Shown: positions 1 through 6,758, numbered from the stretch's first letter. The stretch is 12,207 nt of DNA from Candidatus Omnitrophota bacterium (GCA_026387485.1 JAPLLQ010000009.1:1-12207), one strand, 5' to 3'. The notes: generated by a model not told the origin, from the letters alone. Numbers and translations are program-made.

Positions 1-168
1 AAATTAGAGATTGAAAGCTATGCTAAGGCGAGAGCTCTTTCCGACCCTAAAATCTACCGTCGGGATGAGGATACGGCTCGTGAATACGGCCGCCGGCTTA
101 AAGAAATAGAAAAAGAGATTATCGGTATTAATGCCGAGATAAAAGAGCTTGAAGCCCAGATTATTTAA
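1..168 (+). CDS. ABC-F family ATPase, C-terminal end only (partial)
   Basis: Frame 1 is open from the first base to TAA at 166-168 and gives 55 residues, the end of a longer protein that starts outside the window. The segment has ALSDPKIYR followed by a charged helix (EYGRRLKEIEKEI, then INAEIKELEAQI). This matches the conserved C-terminal stretch of ABC-F ATPases (Uup/EttA type), where an 'sDPxxY' element leads into a coiled coil behind the second nucleotide-binding domain. Known ABC-F proteins are soluble and act on the ribosome rather than in transport. No Walker or signature motif lies inside the window, so the assignment rests on this tail alone. The tRNA begins 17 bases after the stop. 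Confidence 0.7.
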   Translation, partial: KLEIESYAKARALSDPKIYRRDEDTAREYGRRLKEIEKEIIGINAEIKELEAQII

Positions 169-185
169 TGATAAAATATTTTAAT

Positions 186-261
186 TCCCCCTTAGCTCAG
201 TTGGTAGAGCGAGAGACTGTTAATCTCCAGGTCCTAGGTTCGAGTCCTAGAGGGGGAGCCA
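186..261 (+). tRNA. tRNA-Asn (anticodon GUU), with encoded CCA
   Basis: The 76-base segment folds as a full cloverleaf. The acceptor stem is TCCCCCT (186-192) with AGGGGGA (251-257), the discriminator is G258 and CCA is encoded at 259-261. The D stem is GCTC/GAGC (195-198 with 207-210). The anticodon loop CTGTTAA (217-223) places GTT at 219-221, which reads Asn codons. The T arm is CTAGG-TTCGAGT-CCTAG (234-250). The outermost anticodon-stem pair (A212 with C228) is mismatched, while the four inner pairs are good. No duplicate of the tRNA 3' end was found elsewhere in the window, so nothing here shows that it served as an integration site. Confidence 0.96.
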
Positions 262-266
262 ATTAA

Positions 267-292
267 ATCTCTCAAAATCTATAATGAGAGAT
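267..292 (+). repeat. ATCTCTC/GAGAGAT hairpin downstream of tRNA-Asn
   Basis: A perfect 7-bp inverted repeat, ATCTCTC (267-273) and GAGAGAT (286-292), encloses a 12-base loop just after the tRNA and just before its terminator. The right arm lies in the 11-mer AATGAGAGATA (283-293), which recurs exactly at 11746-11756 inside the structured element near the right end. It may be a shared RNA-processing or regulatory element, or chance in AT-rich DNA. Confidence 0.4.
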
Positions 293-297
293 AAGAG

Positions 298-333
298 TAG
301 CCTTGAATGTAGTAAACATTCAGGGCTATTTTT
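298..333 (+). terminator. Rho-independent terminator after tRNA-Asn
   Basis: A 13-bp stem with one G-T pair (298-310 with 316-328) closes a five-base loop AGTAA and is followed at once by five T (329-333). It sits 36 bases after the tRNA CCA end and would end the ABC-F/tRNA transcript. Confidence 0.88.
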
Positions 334-757
334 ATGTCCAAATGTGTCAAAGGGTTAGGGCGTTATTCTTATTAGTATTTCCTTACTAATTATCTTAATT
401 TCTAATTCTTTCTTAGGTTCGTAAAAGTAAGGTAAATAAATCTCTATTGGCTATCTTTTTATCTCAGTATTGGCTATTAGTTTCTCAGGTTTAGTGTCGC
501 GGTTATATGGCAATATAAAGGAATTACTGGTTTAAGAATGGGAGAGTCTAGAGACTATTGATCGGATACGGTCAATAACCTTTTTGTTTACCCGTATACA
601 GAGAGTCTTTCTGCCACGACGTATTTTTGGGTGAGCGGGAGGGAATAAATCTCAAATTTGCCAATAGCTGTTTGCGAAAGGGTGTCCTCATTTTGTTTAT
701 AAAATGTCCAACAGGTTTTTAAGAAGACGCCTGAAGACTAAGCTTTAATAGATGTAA
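334..757. other. Gene-free stretch between tRNA terminator and TetR operon
   Basis: No reading frame on either strand looks like a protein. A 10-base direct repeat, TATTGGCTAT, lies at 445-454 and 468-477, and GAGAGTCT occurs at 543-550 and 601-608. TCTCTA (441-446) could pair with TAGAGA (549-554), echoing the stems in the other intergenic elements. A weak hairpin with T-tract follows at 556-585 and the strong terminator at 758-798 closes the stretch. A terminator with no gene before it suggests a small non-coding transcript or a lost gene; I see no convincing promoter. Confidence 0.5.
556..585 (+). terminator. Weak candidate terminator hairpin
   Basis: TATTGATC (556-563) pairs with GGTCAATA (570-577) across a six-base loop, with one G-T pair. 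After ACC there are five T (581-585). The stem is AT-rich and the T run starts three bases late, so termination would be partial at best. Confidence 0.4.
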
Positions 758-798
758 GAATAGCCGTGGTTACAAAAGTGACCGCGGCTGTTCTTTTT
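758..798 (+). terminator. Very strong Rho-independent terminator upstream of TetR gene
   Basis: A 16-bp stem (758-773 with 778-793, including three G-T pairs) closes an AAAA loop and is followed by TTTTT. It ends 12 bases before the -35 box of the efflux operon, so it insulates the operon from upstream transcription. No intact gene directly precedes it. Confidence 0.85.
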
Positions 799-810
799 GT
801 AAAATTTTAC

Positions 811-838
811 TTGCAAAATATAAAAATGAATGTATACT
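811..838 (+). promoter_or_regulatory. Sigma70-type promoter of the TetR-efflux operon
   Basis: TTGCAA (811-816) and TATACT (833-838) are separated by 16 bases. The expected start of transcription is about base 845, next to the ATG at 846. The transcript may therefore be leaderless, which fits the lack of any Shine-Dalgarno sequence before that ATG. Confidence 0.6.
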
Positions 839-841
839 CAT
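826..841. promoter_or_regulatory. Putative TetR operator overlapping the -10 box
   Basis: ATGAATGTATACTCAT is an imperfect palindrome around GTATAC (12 of 16 positions agree with its own reverse complement) and covers the -10 box. A further TGAAT-ATCA-ATTCA repeat lies at the start of the coding region (about 847-860). Binding here by the adjacent TetR protein would block its own promoter, the usual arrangement in the family. The assignment is from position and symmetry only. Confidence 0.4.
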
Positions 842-845
842 AAAT

Positions 846-1502
846 ATGAATATCAATTCATTAAATCTAGAAATACCCCAAGAATTAGCGTCTGCTTCAT
901 TAGACCGTAAAGAAAGACACAGGCTCTTGCGTAAGGCTGATATCATTCGGGCTGCCCAACACGTTTTTGCTGTAAAGGGATTCCATAAAGCGACCATTCA
1001 GGATATCGCCCTCCATGCGCAGTATGCCACGGGGACAGTCTATCTTTATTTTGAAGACAAAAATTCTCTTTATTTTTCCATTGTCGAGGAAAAAATAAAT
1101 GAGCTTTTGAATATCTTAAGGCTAAAGATTGGCCAGGTAAAAGGGGCGCGGGGAAAATTAGAAGTTTTTATCTATGAGATCCTGAGGTTTTTTGAAAAGA
1201 ATCAGGATTTTTTTCGTATATTTGTCCAGGAAGAAAGCCCCTGGTTAATAAAAAGCAGGCTCGCCAAATCAACAATCGCGCAGAAACGTAAAGATTTTTT
1301 CATCGAGCTGATTAAGGCAGCACAGTCAGAAGGGGTAATTAGGAAGGATGCCGAGGCCGGCCAGATAAGCGATATACTTGAATCTATTATTATTTCTTTT
1401 ATTTTTAACTGGTGGGAGGAAAAAACGCTGCGGGAAAAAGACTTGAAGGAAATAGCCGGGATTATTATGGATTTATTTCTAAGCGGAGTAAAGAAAAAAT
1501 AG
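846..1502 (+). CDS. TetR/AcrR family transcriptional repressor
   Basis: This is a 218-residue cytoplasmic DNA-binding protein. The N-terminal helix-turn-helix spans roughly residues 33-80: IIRAAQHVFAVKGFHKATIQDIA is followed by the signature ATGTVYLYFEDKNSLYF. The helical C-terminal part (about 85-218) is the ligand-binding and dimerisation region, too variable to name a ligand. Length is typical for the family. It is the first gene of the operon, three bases before the TolC-like gene, so it most likely represses its own operon and is released by a substrate of the pump. The ATG at 846 lies almost at the predicted transcript start and has no Shine-Dalgarno site. A TTG in the same frame near 926 would remove only the leader before the HTH and is a less likely alternative. 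Confidence 0.88.
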   Translation: MNINSLNLEIPQELASASLDRKERHRLLRKADIIRAAQHVFAVKGFHKATIQDIALHAQYATGTVYLYFEDKNSLYFSIVEEKINELLNILRLKIGQVKGARGKLEVFIYEILRFFEKNQDFFRIFVQEESPWLIKSRLAKSTIAQKRKDFFIELIKAAQSEGVIRKDAEAGQISDILESIIISFIFNWWEEKTLREKDLKEIAGIIMDLFLSGVKKK

Positions 1503-1505
1503 TCT

Positions 1506-2879
1506 ATGTTCGGAAAAAGCAAATCATTCTTAGGTATGCTGATTTTAATTGCTGTAATCCTGCTTTTTAGCCCCTATGTTTATGCCTCTGAATCTTTCAA
1601 CGGTCAAAAGGAGGAGCGTAGGCTTATTACGATTAGCCAGGGTATAGAGCTGGTGTTAAAAAATAGCCGCATGATTAAAGTTGCCATTCCGGATAATGCT
1701 ATGGCTTTTCAAGATTCGCTTCTTGCGCGCTCAGCGCTTCTTCCTCAATTAAACGCATACATTAATAAGACATTTAACAAAAATGCCCCAGGTATGGTAT
1801 TAGATTCTTCGTCGGTAGAGACCGGGAATAAGGATCCTCTGACTTATGGATTTGATGTCTATCAGACTCTGTTTGATTTCGGAAAAAACCTTTCTAACCT
1901 TAAGGCATCAAGGGAATTATATAAGGCGACTCAGGCACATACCGAGAGCGTTAAGCGATTGGCTACGCTCGAATTCATTATTTCATATTTTAATCTGCTG
2001 GAAGCCGAGAAGATGATCCTTGTTTTTGAAAAGGAAGTGGAGAGTCTTAACGCTTACCTTAATGATATAGAGCAGCTTTATGAACATGGTTCTGCGGTGG
2101 AAAACGACCTCCTGCCGGCTAAGGTAAGGCTTGCGGATACCAAACAGAAATTAATCACCGCACGTAACAACAAAGAGATATCCATTGCCAGATTAAACAA
2201 TATCCTTGCTTTGCCGTTAAGGGAAAAGACCAGGGTGCAGGATATCGTGATGGATATTCCGCAATTTCCCGATATGGATAATGCTTGGGATGCGGCTATA
2301 ACCTTGCGTCCGGAGATTACTTTTTATACTGACCAGATCAAGGCTTCAATTTTTTCTGAGAAGGCCAAAGCAGTAGAGAATTATCCGGTTGTTTTTGCCG
2401 ATGCGGGATACTCCTATCAGCAAAATAAATACGTCACCCATGAATATAACTCATCCATTGGACTAGGAATGAAAGTTGATCTTTATGACGGTGGAGCTAG
2501 CCGTGCGCAATTATTTAAAGAGCGCGCCCAGCAGCAAAAGCTTACTGAGCAGAAAGGCAAACTCACTGAGGATATTAAATTTGAAATTGAAGATAGCTTC
2601 TACGGCTTAAAGAACGCCTGCGAAAAAGTACAGGTAGCCAAGGGGGCATTAGAGCAGGCAGATGAAAATGTGCGGTTTTACCGTATCAAATACAATGCCG
2701 GCGGCGCTACTACCACTGATGTACTGGAGGCGATAACCCTGCAGACTAAGGCTCAAGCAAATTATTGTGTTGATGATTATGAAATGAAACGTAACTATGC
2801 CAAGCTTATGTATTCAATGGGAGTAGACCTGTCCCTAATCTACGAAAAAATGGAGAGCAAAAATGACCAATACAAATGA
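1506..2879 (+). CDS. TolC-like outer-membrane efflux channel
   Basis: This 457-residue protein starts with a signal peptide: KSK in the n-region, a hydrophobic core at about 12-23 and likely cleavage after VYA at residue 27. The mature part has two repeats of the outer membrane efflux protein (OEP) type. The first begins at ITISQGIELVLKNSRMIKVA and the second in the middle, at AWDAAITLRPEITFYTDQIK. Long amphipathic helices follow, with GLGMKVDLYDGG before the last coiled-coil stretch, as in TolC-type channels. Trimers of such proteins form an outer-membrane barrel plus a periplasmic tunnel that completes a pump. It overlaps the adaptor gene by 17 bases, which indicates co-translation. A weaker alternative start is ATG at 1536, which would strip the charged n-region. 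Confidence 0.88.
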   Translation: MFGKSKSFLGMLILIAVILLFSPYVYASESFNGQKEERRLITISQGIELVLKNSRMIKVAIPDNAMAFQDSLLARSALLPQLNAYINKTFNKNAPGMVLDSSSVETGNKDPLTYGFDVYQTLFDFGKNLSNLKASRELYKATQAHTESVKRLATLEFIISYFNLLEAEKMILVFEKEVESLNAYLNDIEQLYEHGSAVENDLLPAKVRLADTKQKLITARNNKEISIARLNNILALPLREKTRVQDIVMDIPQFPDMDNAWDAAITLRPEITFYTDQIKASIFSEKAKAVENYPVVFADAGYSYQQNKYVTHEYNSSIGLGMKVDLYDGGASRAQLFKERAQQQKLTEQKGKLTEDIKFEIEDSFYGLKNACEKVQVAKGALEQADENVRFYRIKYNAGGATTTDVLEAITLQTKAQANYCVDDYEMKRNYAKLMYSMGVDLSLIYEKMESKNDQYK

Positions 2880-3738
2880 ATCTAGAAAACAGAAGATAGT
2901 AAAAATTTTAGCGGTAATCGTGGCGGCGGGTTTACTAGGCGCGGGTATTTATATCGTGCATAATTTAAACCACGAGACTACCGATGACGCGTACATCGAA
3001 GGAAGGGTTCATACTATCGCCCCTAAGGTCTCCGGGACGGTTTTAAAAGTGTATGTGGAGGATAATCAGCTGGTTAAAAAAGGAGATCTGCTGGTAGAAA
3101 TTGACCCGGTAGATTATGCCTTAAAAGTGAACGAAGCCATGGCTAATCTGGAGGTGCGTAAGGCCACGCTTGAGCAGTCGGTGCGCGACCGAGACCGTGC
3201 AGAATCGCTTTTTAACGGTAAAGTCATACCTAAAGAAAAACATGAGTTCGCGCTTACTGCTTTTAATCTGGCTAAGGCGCAACTAAGCGCGGCAGAACAG
3301 CAGCTTAATATCAGCCGGCAGAACCTGCAATATACCAAGATTTATTCTCCGGTTGACGGATATGTAACCAAGAAATCCGTAGAAATAGGCAATCAGATAA
3401 AGGCAGAACAGCCGCTTATGGCTATTATCGGGTTTAATGATATGTGGCTTACGGCAAATTATAAGGAAACACAGTTAAAAAATGTAAAGAATGGTCAACG
3501 CGTGTTTGTAAAAGTGGATACCTATCCGGGCAAAGTGTTCATGGGTAGAGTAGATAGCATTATGGCTGGTACAGGTGCTGCATTCTCGCTTTTTCCTCCG
3601 GAAAACGCGTTGGGTAATTACGTCAAAGTCGTGCAGAGGATCCCGGTAAAGATTATATTTGATAAAAATACCGAACAGGATTATGTGCTACGCATAGGGA
3701 TGTCTTGTGTATCTACCATTATCACCAGGAATGAATAA
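2863..3738 (+). CDS. EmrA/HlyD-type membrane fusion (adaptor) protein
   Basis: This 291-residue adaptor links an inner-membrane transporter to an outer-membrane channel. One membrane helix spans about residues 12-32. TTDDAYIEG (39-47) is the usual opening of the EmrA/HlyD periplasmic part. A lipoyl-like half-motif follows (VSGTVLKVYVEDNQLVKKGD), then a coiled coil of about 70 residues (85-157), the second half-motif YSPVDGYVTKKSVEIGNQI, and a beta-barrel region with FSLFPPENALGNYVKVVQR. E. coli EmrA is about 390 residues, so this coiled coil is short and must rely on the TolC-like partner to span the periplasm. GGAG about eight bases before the ATG supports the start. It overlaps both neighbours, as expected for a fixed complex. 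Confidence 0.9.
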   Translation: MTNTNESRKQKIVKILAVIVAAGLLGAGIYIVHNLNHETTDDAYIEGRVHTIAPKVSGTVLKVYVEDNQLVKKGDLLVEIDPVDYALKVNEAMANLEVRKATLEQSVRDRDRAESLFNGKVIPKEKHEFALTAFNLAKAQLSAAEQQLNISRQNLQYTKIYSPVDGYVTKKSVEIGNQIKAEQPLMAIIGFNDMWLTANYKETQLKNVKNGQRVFVKVDTYPGKVFMGRVDSIMAGTGAAFSLFPPENALGNYVKVVQRIPVKIIFDKNTEQDYVLRIGMSCVSTIITRNE

Positions 3739-5266
3739 AGCTAGTAAATGGATAATTGCTTTAGCGGTCGTCTTACCGACCCTCCTTGAAGTAATTGATA
3801 CTTCGGTTATTAATGTTTCCCTTGACCATATTCGTGGGGCTCTTTCGGCGGGAATTGACGAAGCCACCTGGGCAATTACCGCCTATTTGGTTTCAAATGC
3901 CATAATCATACCTTTAACCGGATGGCTGAGCCGGGTTTTTGGCAGGAAGCGGTATCTTTTATTTTCGGTAACCCTTTTTACCGTAAGCTCATTTTTGTGC
4001 GGAAGCGCGACTACTCTCTCTGCTTTGATTTTTTTCAGGATTATTCAGGGGATAGGAGGGGGCGCGTTACAGCCAATCTCGCAGGCTATACTCCTTGAGG
4101 CATTTCCTCCTGCAGAATACGGGATGGCCATGGCGTTATTCGGGGTTGGTGTTATGTTTGGTCCGATTGTCGGGCCGGTCTTAGGTGGTTGGATTACGGA
4201 TAACTGGTCCTGGAACTGGATATTTTATATTAATATACCCATCGGTATCATCTCGGTATTAATGATAATGCTTTTTATCCAGGATCCGCCGTATTTAAAG
4301 CGTATAAAAGAAAAGATTGATTACATGGGATTAAGTTTGATCGTAATTGGGATCGGGTGTCTGCAGGTTGTACTGGATAAAGGCCAACGTGATGACTGGT
4401 TTTCTTCACAGTTTATCATGAGCTTGGCAATAGTATCCGTGGTTTGCCTCATTGCCTTTGTTTTTTGGGAGTTAAGGAGGTGCGAGCCTATTTTGAATTT
4501 ACGGCAACTTAAAGACGTCTCTTTCGCAAGTGCCAATGTGATTCAATGCGTAACATTTTTAGTGCTTTTTGGAAGTATTCTACTCTTGCCGCTTTTTGTT
4601 CAGCAGCTCTTGGGTTACAACGCTTTTCTTTCCGGAATGGTCCTTGCGCCCGGCGGTATAGCTACTTTGATTTCTATGCCTATTTCCGGAAAACTCATCC
4701 AAAAAGTTAATCCAAAAGCAGTTTTAGCCTTTGGTCTTCTCGTAACCACTTATTCCATATTTACAATGTCTCGTTTTAATGTTTATATTGATTTTAATAC
4801 TGTGGCATTTTCAAGGATTATCATGGGATTCGGAATGGGGATGGTTTTTGTTCCCTTAACTAGCCTGGCATTTAGTACTATAAAAAAGGAAGAGATGGGT
4901 AACGCCACCAGCATATTCAGTCTGTTAAGAAATATTGCCGGAAGTTTTGGTATCGCGATCATGACTACTCTTCTTGCCAGGAGGGCACAGTTTCACCAAT
5001 TCCGTCTTTCCGAGCAGCTTAACCCTTTTGACCAGCGCTATCAACTAGGCGTAAATAAGGCGATGGCTGTGTTGTGGTATAAAACCGGGACAGAAAGTGT
5101 TTCCGGAGCCAACGGAGTTATCTATCAGCAATTAATCAAGCAATCCAACTTGTTTTCCTTTACTGACGCTTTTTACTTTTCTACGTTACTTATGCTTTGT
5201 ATCATCCCGGTCGTATTCCTGCTCAAAAGGCCAAAAAACTTAGACAAACCGATGGCGATTAATTAA
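3731..5266 (+). CDS. EmrB/QacA-type DHA2 family MFS drug exporter
   Basis: This 511-residue inner-membrane protein, rich in hydrophobic helices, fits the 14-helix DHA2 branch of the major facilitator superfamily, which exports drugs by proton antiport. Motifs visible are VIDTSVINV (about 21-29, helix 1), GWLSRVFGRKR (64-74, motif A) and GPIVGPVLGGW (144-154, motif C, typical of antiporters), followed by the W-rich WSWNWIFYINIPIG. Length matches EmrB. The substrate cannot be told from sequence. The ATG at 3731 overlaps the adaptor stop by eight bases and gives the usual short N-terminus. A GTG at 3707 with AGGGA six bases upstream is a real alternative and adds eight residues. With the two preceding genes it makes a complete EmrAB-TolC-like pump. 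Confidence 0.92.
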   Translation: MNKASKWIIALAVVLPTLLEVIDTSVINVSLDHIRGALSAGIDEATWAITAYLVSNAIIIPLTGWLSRVFGRKRYLLFSVTLFTVSSFLCGSATTLSALIFFRIIQGIGGGALQPISQAILLEAFPPAEYGMAMALFGVGVMFGPIVGPVLGGWITDNWSWNWIFYINIPIGIISVLMIMLFIQDPPYLKRIKEKIDYMGLSLIVIGIGCLQVVLDKGQRDDWFSSQFIMSLAIVSVVCLIAFVFWELRRCEPILNLRQLKDVSFASANVIQCVTFLVLFGSILLLPLFVQQLLGYNAFLSGMVLAPGGIATLISMPISGKLIQKVNPKAVLAFGLLVTTYSIFTMSRFNVYIDFNTVAFSRIIMGFGMGMVFVPLTSLAFSTIKKEEMGNATSIFSLLRNIAGSFGIAIMTTLLARRAQFHQFRLSEQLNPFDQRYQLGVNKAMAVLWYKTGTESVSGANGVIYQQLIKQSNLFSFTDAFYFSTLLMLCIIPVVFLLKRPKNLDKPMAIN

Positions 5267-5309
5267 AGTTTTAAGTTGAGGAATCATTTATTAAAAAATT
5301 CAAATTTTT

Positions 5310-5338
5310 TTGATAAACGCCATATTCAGCTTTATAAT
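5310..5338 (+). promoter_or_regulatory. Consensus sigma70-type promoter for a non-coding transcript
   Basis: TTGATA (5310-5315) and TATAAT (5333-5338) are separated by exactly 17 bases: five of six matches at -35 and six of six at -10. It starts 44 bases after the exporter stop codon. No ATG lies between the expected start (about 5345) and the terminator at 5527-5556. Confidence 0.65.
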
Positions 5339-5344
5339 ACATAC

Positions 5345-5556
5345 CTGTAGATAGAAAGAGGTTTTCTCTCTGCTCATACGAGAGGGACCCCAGTAATCTA
5401 CTATAAAATTAATCTCTAAATCCTACAATTTATTGCTATTTGCCTAAATCATACCTGTAATAGGATCTGTAATTAGAGAGATACAGTTATTTCTAATACC
5501 TGTGCGGGGAGAGAATTATTTTTTTCAGGGCTGAATTTAACCGTTCAGCTTTTTTT
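5345..5556 (+). ncRNA. Candidate structured non-coding RNA (unrecognised family)
   Basis: About 212 bases lie between a consensus promoter and a terminator, with no ATG. The ends can pair: TTCTCTCT (5364-5371) with GGAGAGAA (5508-5515). The middle forms a second helix, TCTCTAA (5413-5419) with TTAGAGA (5473-5479), continued by ATCCT/AGGAT (5420-5424 with 5462-5466). A competing local hairpin, CTCTC/GAGAG (5366-5370 with 5380-5384), could exchange with the long-range stem. ATACCTGT occurs three times (5341, 5451, 5496), the first at the transcript start. Bases from about 5402 align with 11677-11790. The rod with a central bubble recalls 6S RNA, but I cannot confirm that; a riboswitch-like leader or mobile repeat is also possible. 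Confidence 0.45.
5527..5556 (+). terminator. Rho-independent terminator of the candidate RNA
   Basis: GCTGAA (5530-5535) pairs with TTCAGC (5544-5549) across an eight-base loop. The base of the stem is extended by two G-T pairs and one A-T pair into the run of seven T at 5550-5556. Confidence 0.75.
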
Positions 5557-5619
5557 GTTTGCTTGCAATTTTAGAATTTGTGGTAAAATATGAACAAAGG
5601 TTTGACGAAAGGATAATTT

Positions 5620-5808
5620 GTGAAGTTCAATAAGAAGAGGTTAAATAAGAAACAGTCAGAAGAAACTTTAATATGTCCACATTGTCATTATCAAGATTTC
5701 CCGTGGCAATTTGAAAATGATTATAGCGATATTCCCAGTTGGTGGTTGTTTTTGAAAAATAAGTTAGTGAATTTTTATCGAAGTCAAAGTTTATCACTAT
5801 TGATTTAG
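5620..5808 (+). CDS. Small zinc-ribbon-like hypothetical protein, perhaps a gene remnant
   Basis: A 62-residue frame starts at GTG with AAAGG eight bases upstream. After a lysine-rich N-terminus it has LICPHCHYQDFPWQF, a CxxC knuckle of the kind found at the N-terminus of zinc-ribbon proteins and of some polysaccharide-cluster methyltransferases. Only one CxxC pair is present, where a full zinc ribbon needs two. The C-terminal part has WWLFLKNKLVNFY and then ends abruptly. Because the next kilobase is full of gene fragments, this may be the surviving 5' end of a longer gene. I cannot assign a function. Confidence 0.4.
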   Translation: MKFNKKRLNKKQSEETLICPHCHYQDFPWQFENDYSDIPSWWLFLKNKLVNFYRSQSLSLLI

Positions 5809-6066
5809 TTATGCAAAAACTTATTATTTATATTGGGGGCAAAGAGGTTTAGATATGCCGCAATTTAAATCAACAACGAGCGATAGTGATTTTAAAATCC
5901 AGGTTATTTTTTAAAATAATAAGGCTGACTTATACAGAATATCTTTAAATAAATTAAGCTTTGATTGGCAATAAATTTTTTATTTAATTGGGAAAAATAA
6001 TACCTTAGGATAAGTTATTCAACGATAAATTTTTGCTCCAATATAGTTACCATTTTATGAGTTTAA
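5809..6066. other. Gene-poor stretch with a truncated start
   Basis: No gene of credible length is present. An ATG at 5855, with AGAGG seven bases before it, opens a frame that stops after 19 codons (5914). It looks like the intact translation start of a gene whose body has been lost. The rest is AT-rich and stop-dense on both strands. Confidence 0.4.
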
Positions 6067-6240
6067 TTAAAAAAGAAAAAAGCAAAAATAAATGAGAAAG
6101 CATTAATATTTATTATTAAAGATTTTAATCAAGGGCGATATGGCTTTCAATTGCTTAACTATTTTTCTAAGTCCGGACAGGATATTTATTTGCATAAAAG
6201 TTGGAGATTTTTAAGCAGGCTAGCGGAATTAGATAAGTTA
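6067..6240 (+). pseudogene. Unrecognised gene fragment
   Basis: Frame 1 is open from 6067 to a stop at 6313-6315 without any ATG. The first part, to about 6240, reads like real protein: ALIFIIKDFNQGRYGFQLL, then NYFSKSGQDIYLHKSWRFL and SRLAELDKLI. Past 6240 the same frame turns into cysteine-rich nonsense, while the next frame becomes protein-like. This suggests a junction or frameshift near 6240. The composition suits an enzyme of the glycosyltransferase type, but I do not recognise a family. Confidence 0.35.
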
Positions 6241-6446
6241 ATATCGTGTCCTTGTTTGCCGATTTGCGCAACTTGTTACTTGCCACTAATAACGGCTCAT
6301 TGTACTGTATGGTAAGCTGTGATAATAAGGTTTTTGTATTTGCTTCTGAACGGTAGATACTCAAATCATTAGTAAAGGATAATAATTTAAATTATTTTTT
6401 TAACCGTACAGGAATTACCCAAATTAAACTTCAAATAGGATTATAG
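6237..6446 (+). pseudogene. Remnant of a class II glutamine amidotransferase-like domain
   Basis: This frame reads NLLLATNNGSLYCMVS, then KVFVFASER, a TAG stop at 6354-6356, then ILKSLVKDNNLNYFFNRTG and ITQIK, before a second TAG at 6444. The pattern 'LLATNNGSLY ... FVFASERYIL ... IxQIK' matches, from memory, the C-terminal part of the GlmS-like glutamine amidotransferase domain found in some lipopolysaccharide gene clusters. The first TAG falls where tyrosine is expected, so TAT or TAC to TAG is a likely cause. The N-terminal Cys-Gly-Ile active site and everything upstream are absent. It is a dead fragment fused to other remnants on both sides. Confidence 0.45.
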
Positions 6447-6715
6447 ATTTACAAGAAAAAGGTTTGCATAAAGTATCTGAATTGGGCAGAGCCAGAAAAA
6501 ATGCTGTTTTGTTGCTGGAAAATTTATATCGAATTCCGATAATAAATGTCAGAAAGATCGAAGAGATTACAGCCTTATCGCGCGAAGCGACAAATCAGTT
6601 AGTCGATTGATTTGTAAAACTGGGGATTTTAATTCGCAAAGATAAAGGTAATCGATATGGTCGGCTGTTAGTCTATAAAGTTTACCCCAATCTATTTGAA
6701 GAAAAAGAATCTTGA
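6428..6715 (+). pseudogene. Winged-helix tail of a Fic-family-like protein, interrupted by TGA
   Basis: The frame reads LGRARKNAVLLLENLYRIP, IINVRKIEEITALSREATN, QLVD, a TGA at 6608-6610, then FVKLGILIRKDKGNRYGR and LLVYKVYPNLFEEKES, ending at TGA 6713-6715. This is a winged helix-turn-helix of the kind at the C-terminus of many Fic/DOC proteins, where 'tAnxLixxLvxLGIL' is followed by a basic wing and a closing 'YxxyL' strand. The internal TGA sits where a charged residue is usual, so CGA to TGA is plausible. The Fic catalytic motif (HPFxxGNG) was not found upstream. It could also be the tail of another wHTH regulator. Confidence 0.5.
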
Positions 6716-6758
6716 AGTCGGCAAAGAAGGAACCGAACGTAAGTGAGAGTATAAACTA

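Noticed and set aside
186..261. tRNA-Asn as attachment site of an integrated element
   Set aside because: No copy of the tRNA 3' end and no integrase gene was found in the window.
441..477. Start of a CRISPR array (two TATTGGCTAT units)
   Set aside because: Only two 10-base copies 23 bases apart, without further repeats or cas genes.
770..997. Minus-strand ORF of 75 codons over the TetR promoter and start
   Set aside because: It overlaps the terminator, promoter and HTH coding region of a clear TetR gene and has no protein-like pattern.
6167..6364. Minus-strand ORF of 65 codons
   Set aside because: The plus strand here carries the recognisable amidotransferase-like fragment, so the minus frame is a shadow.
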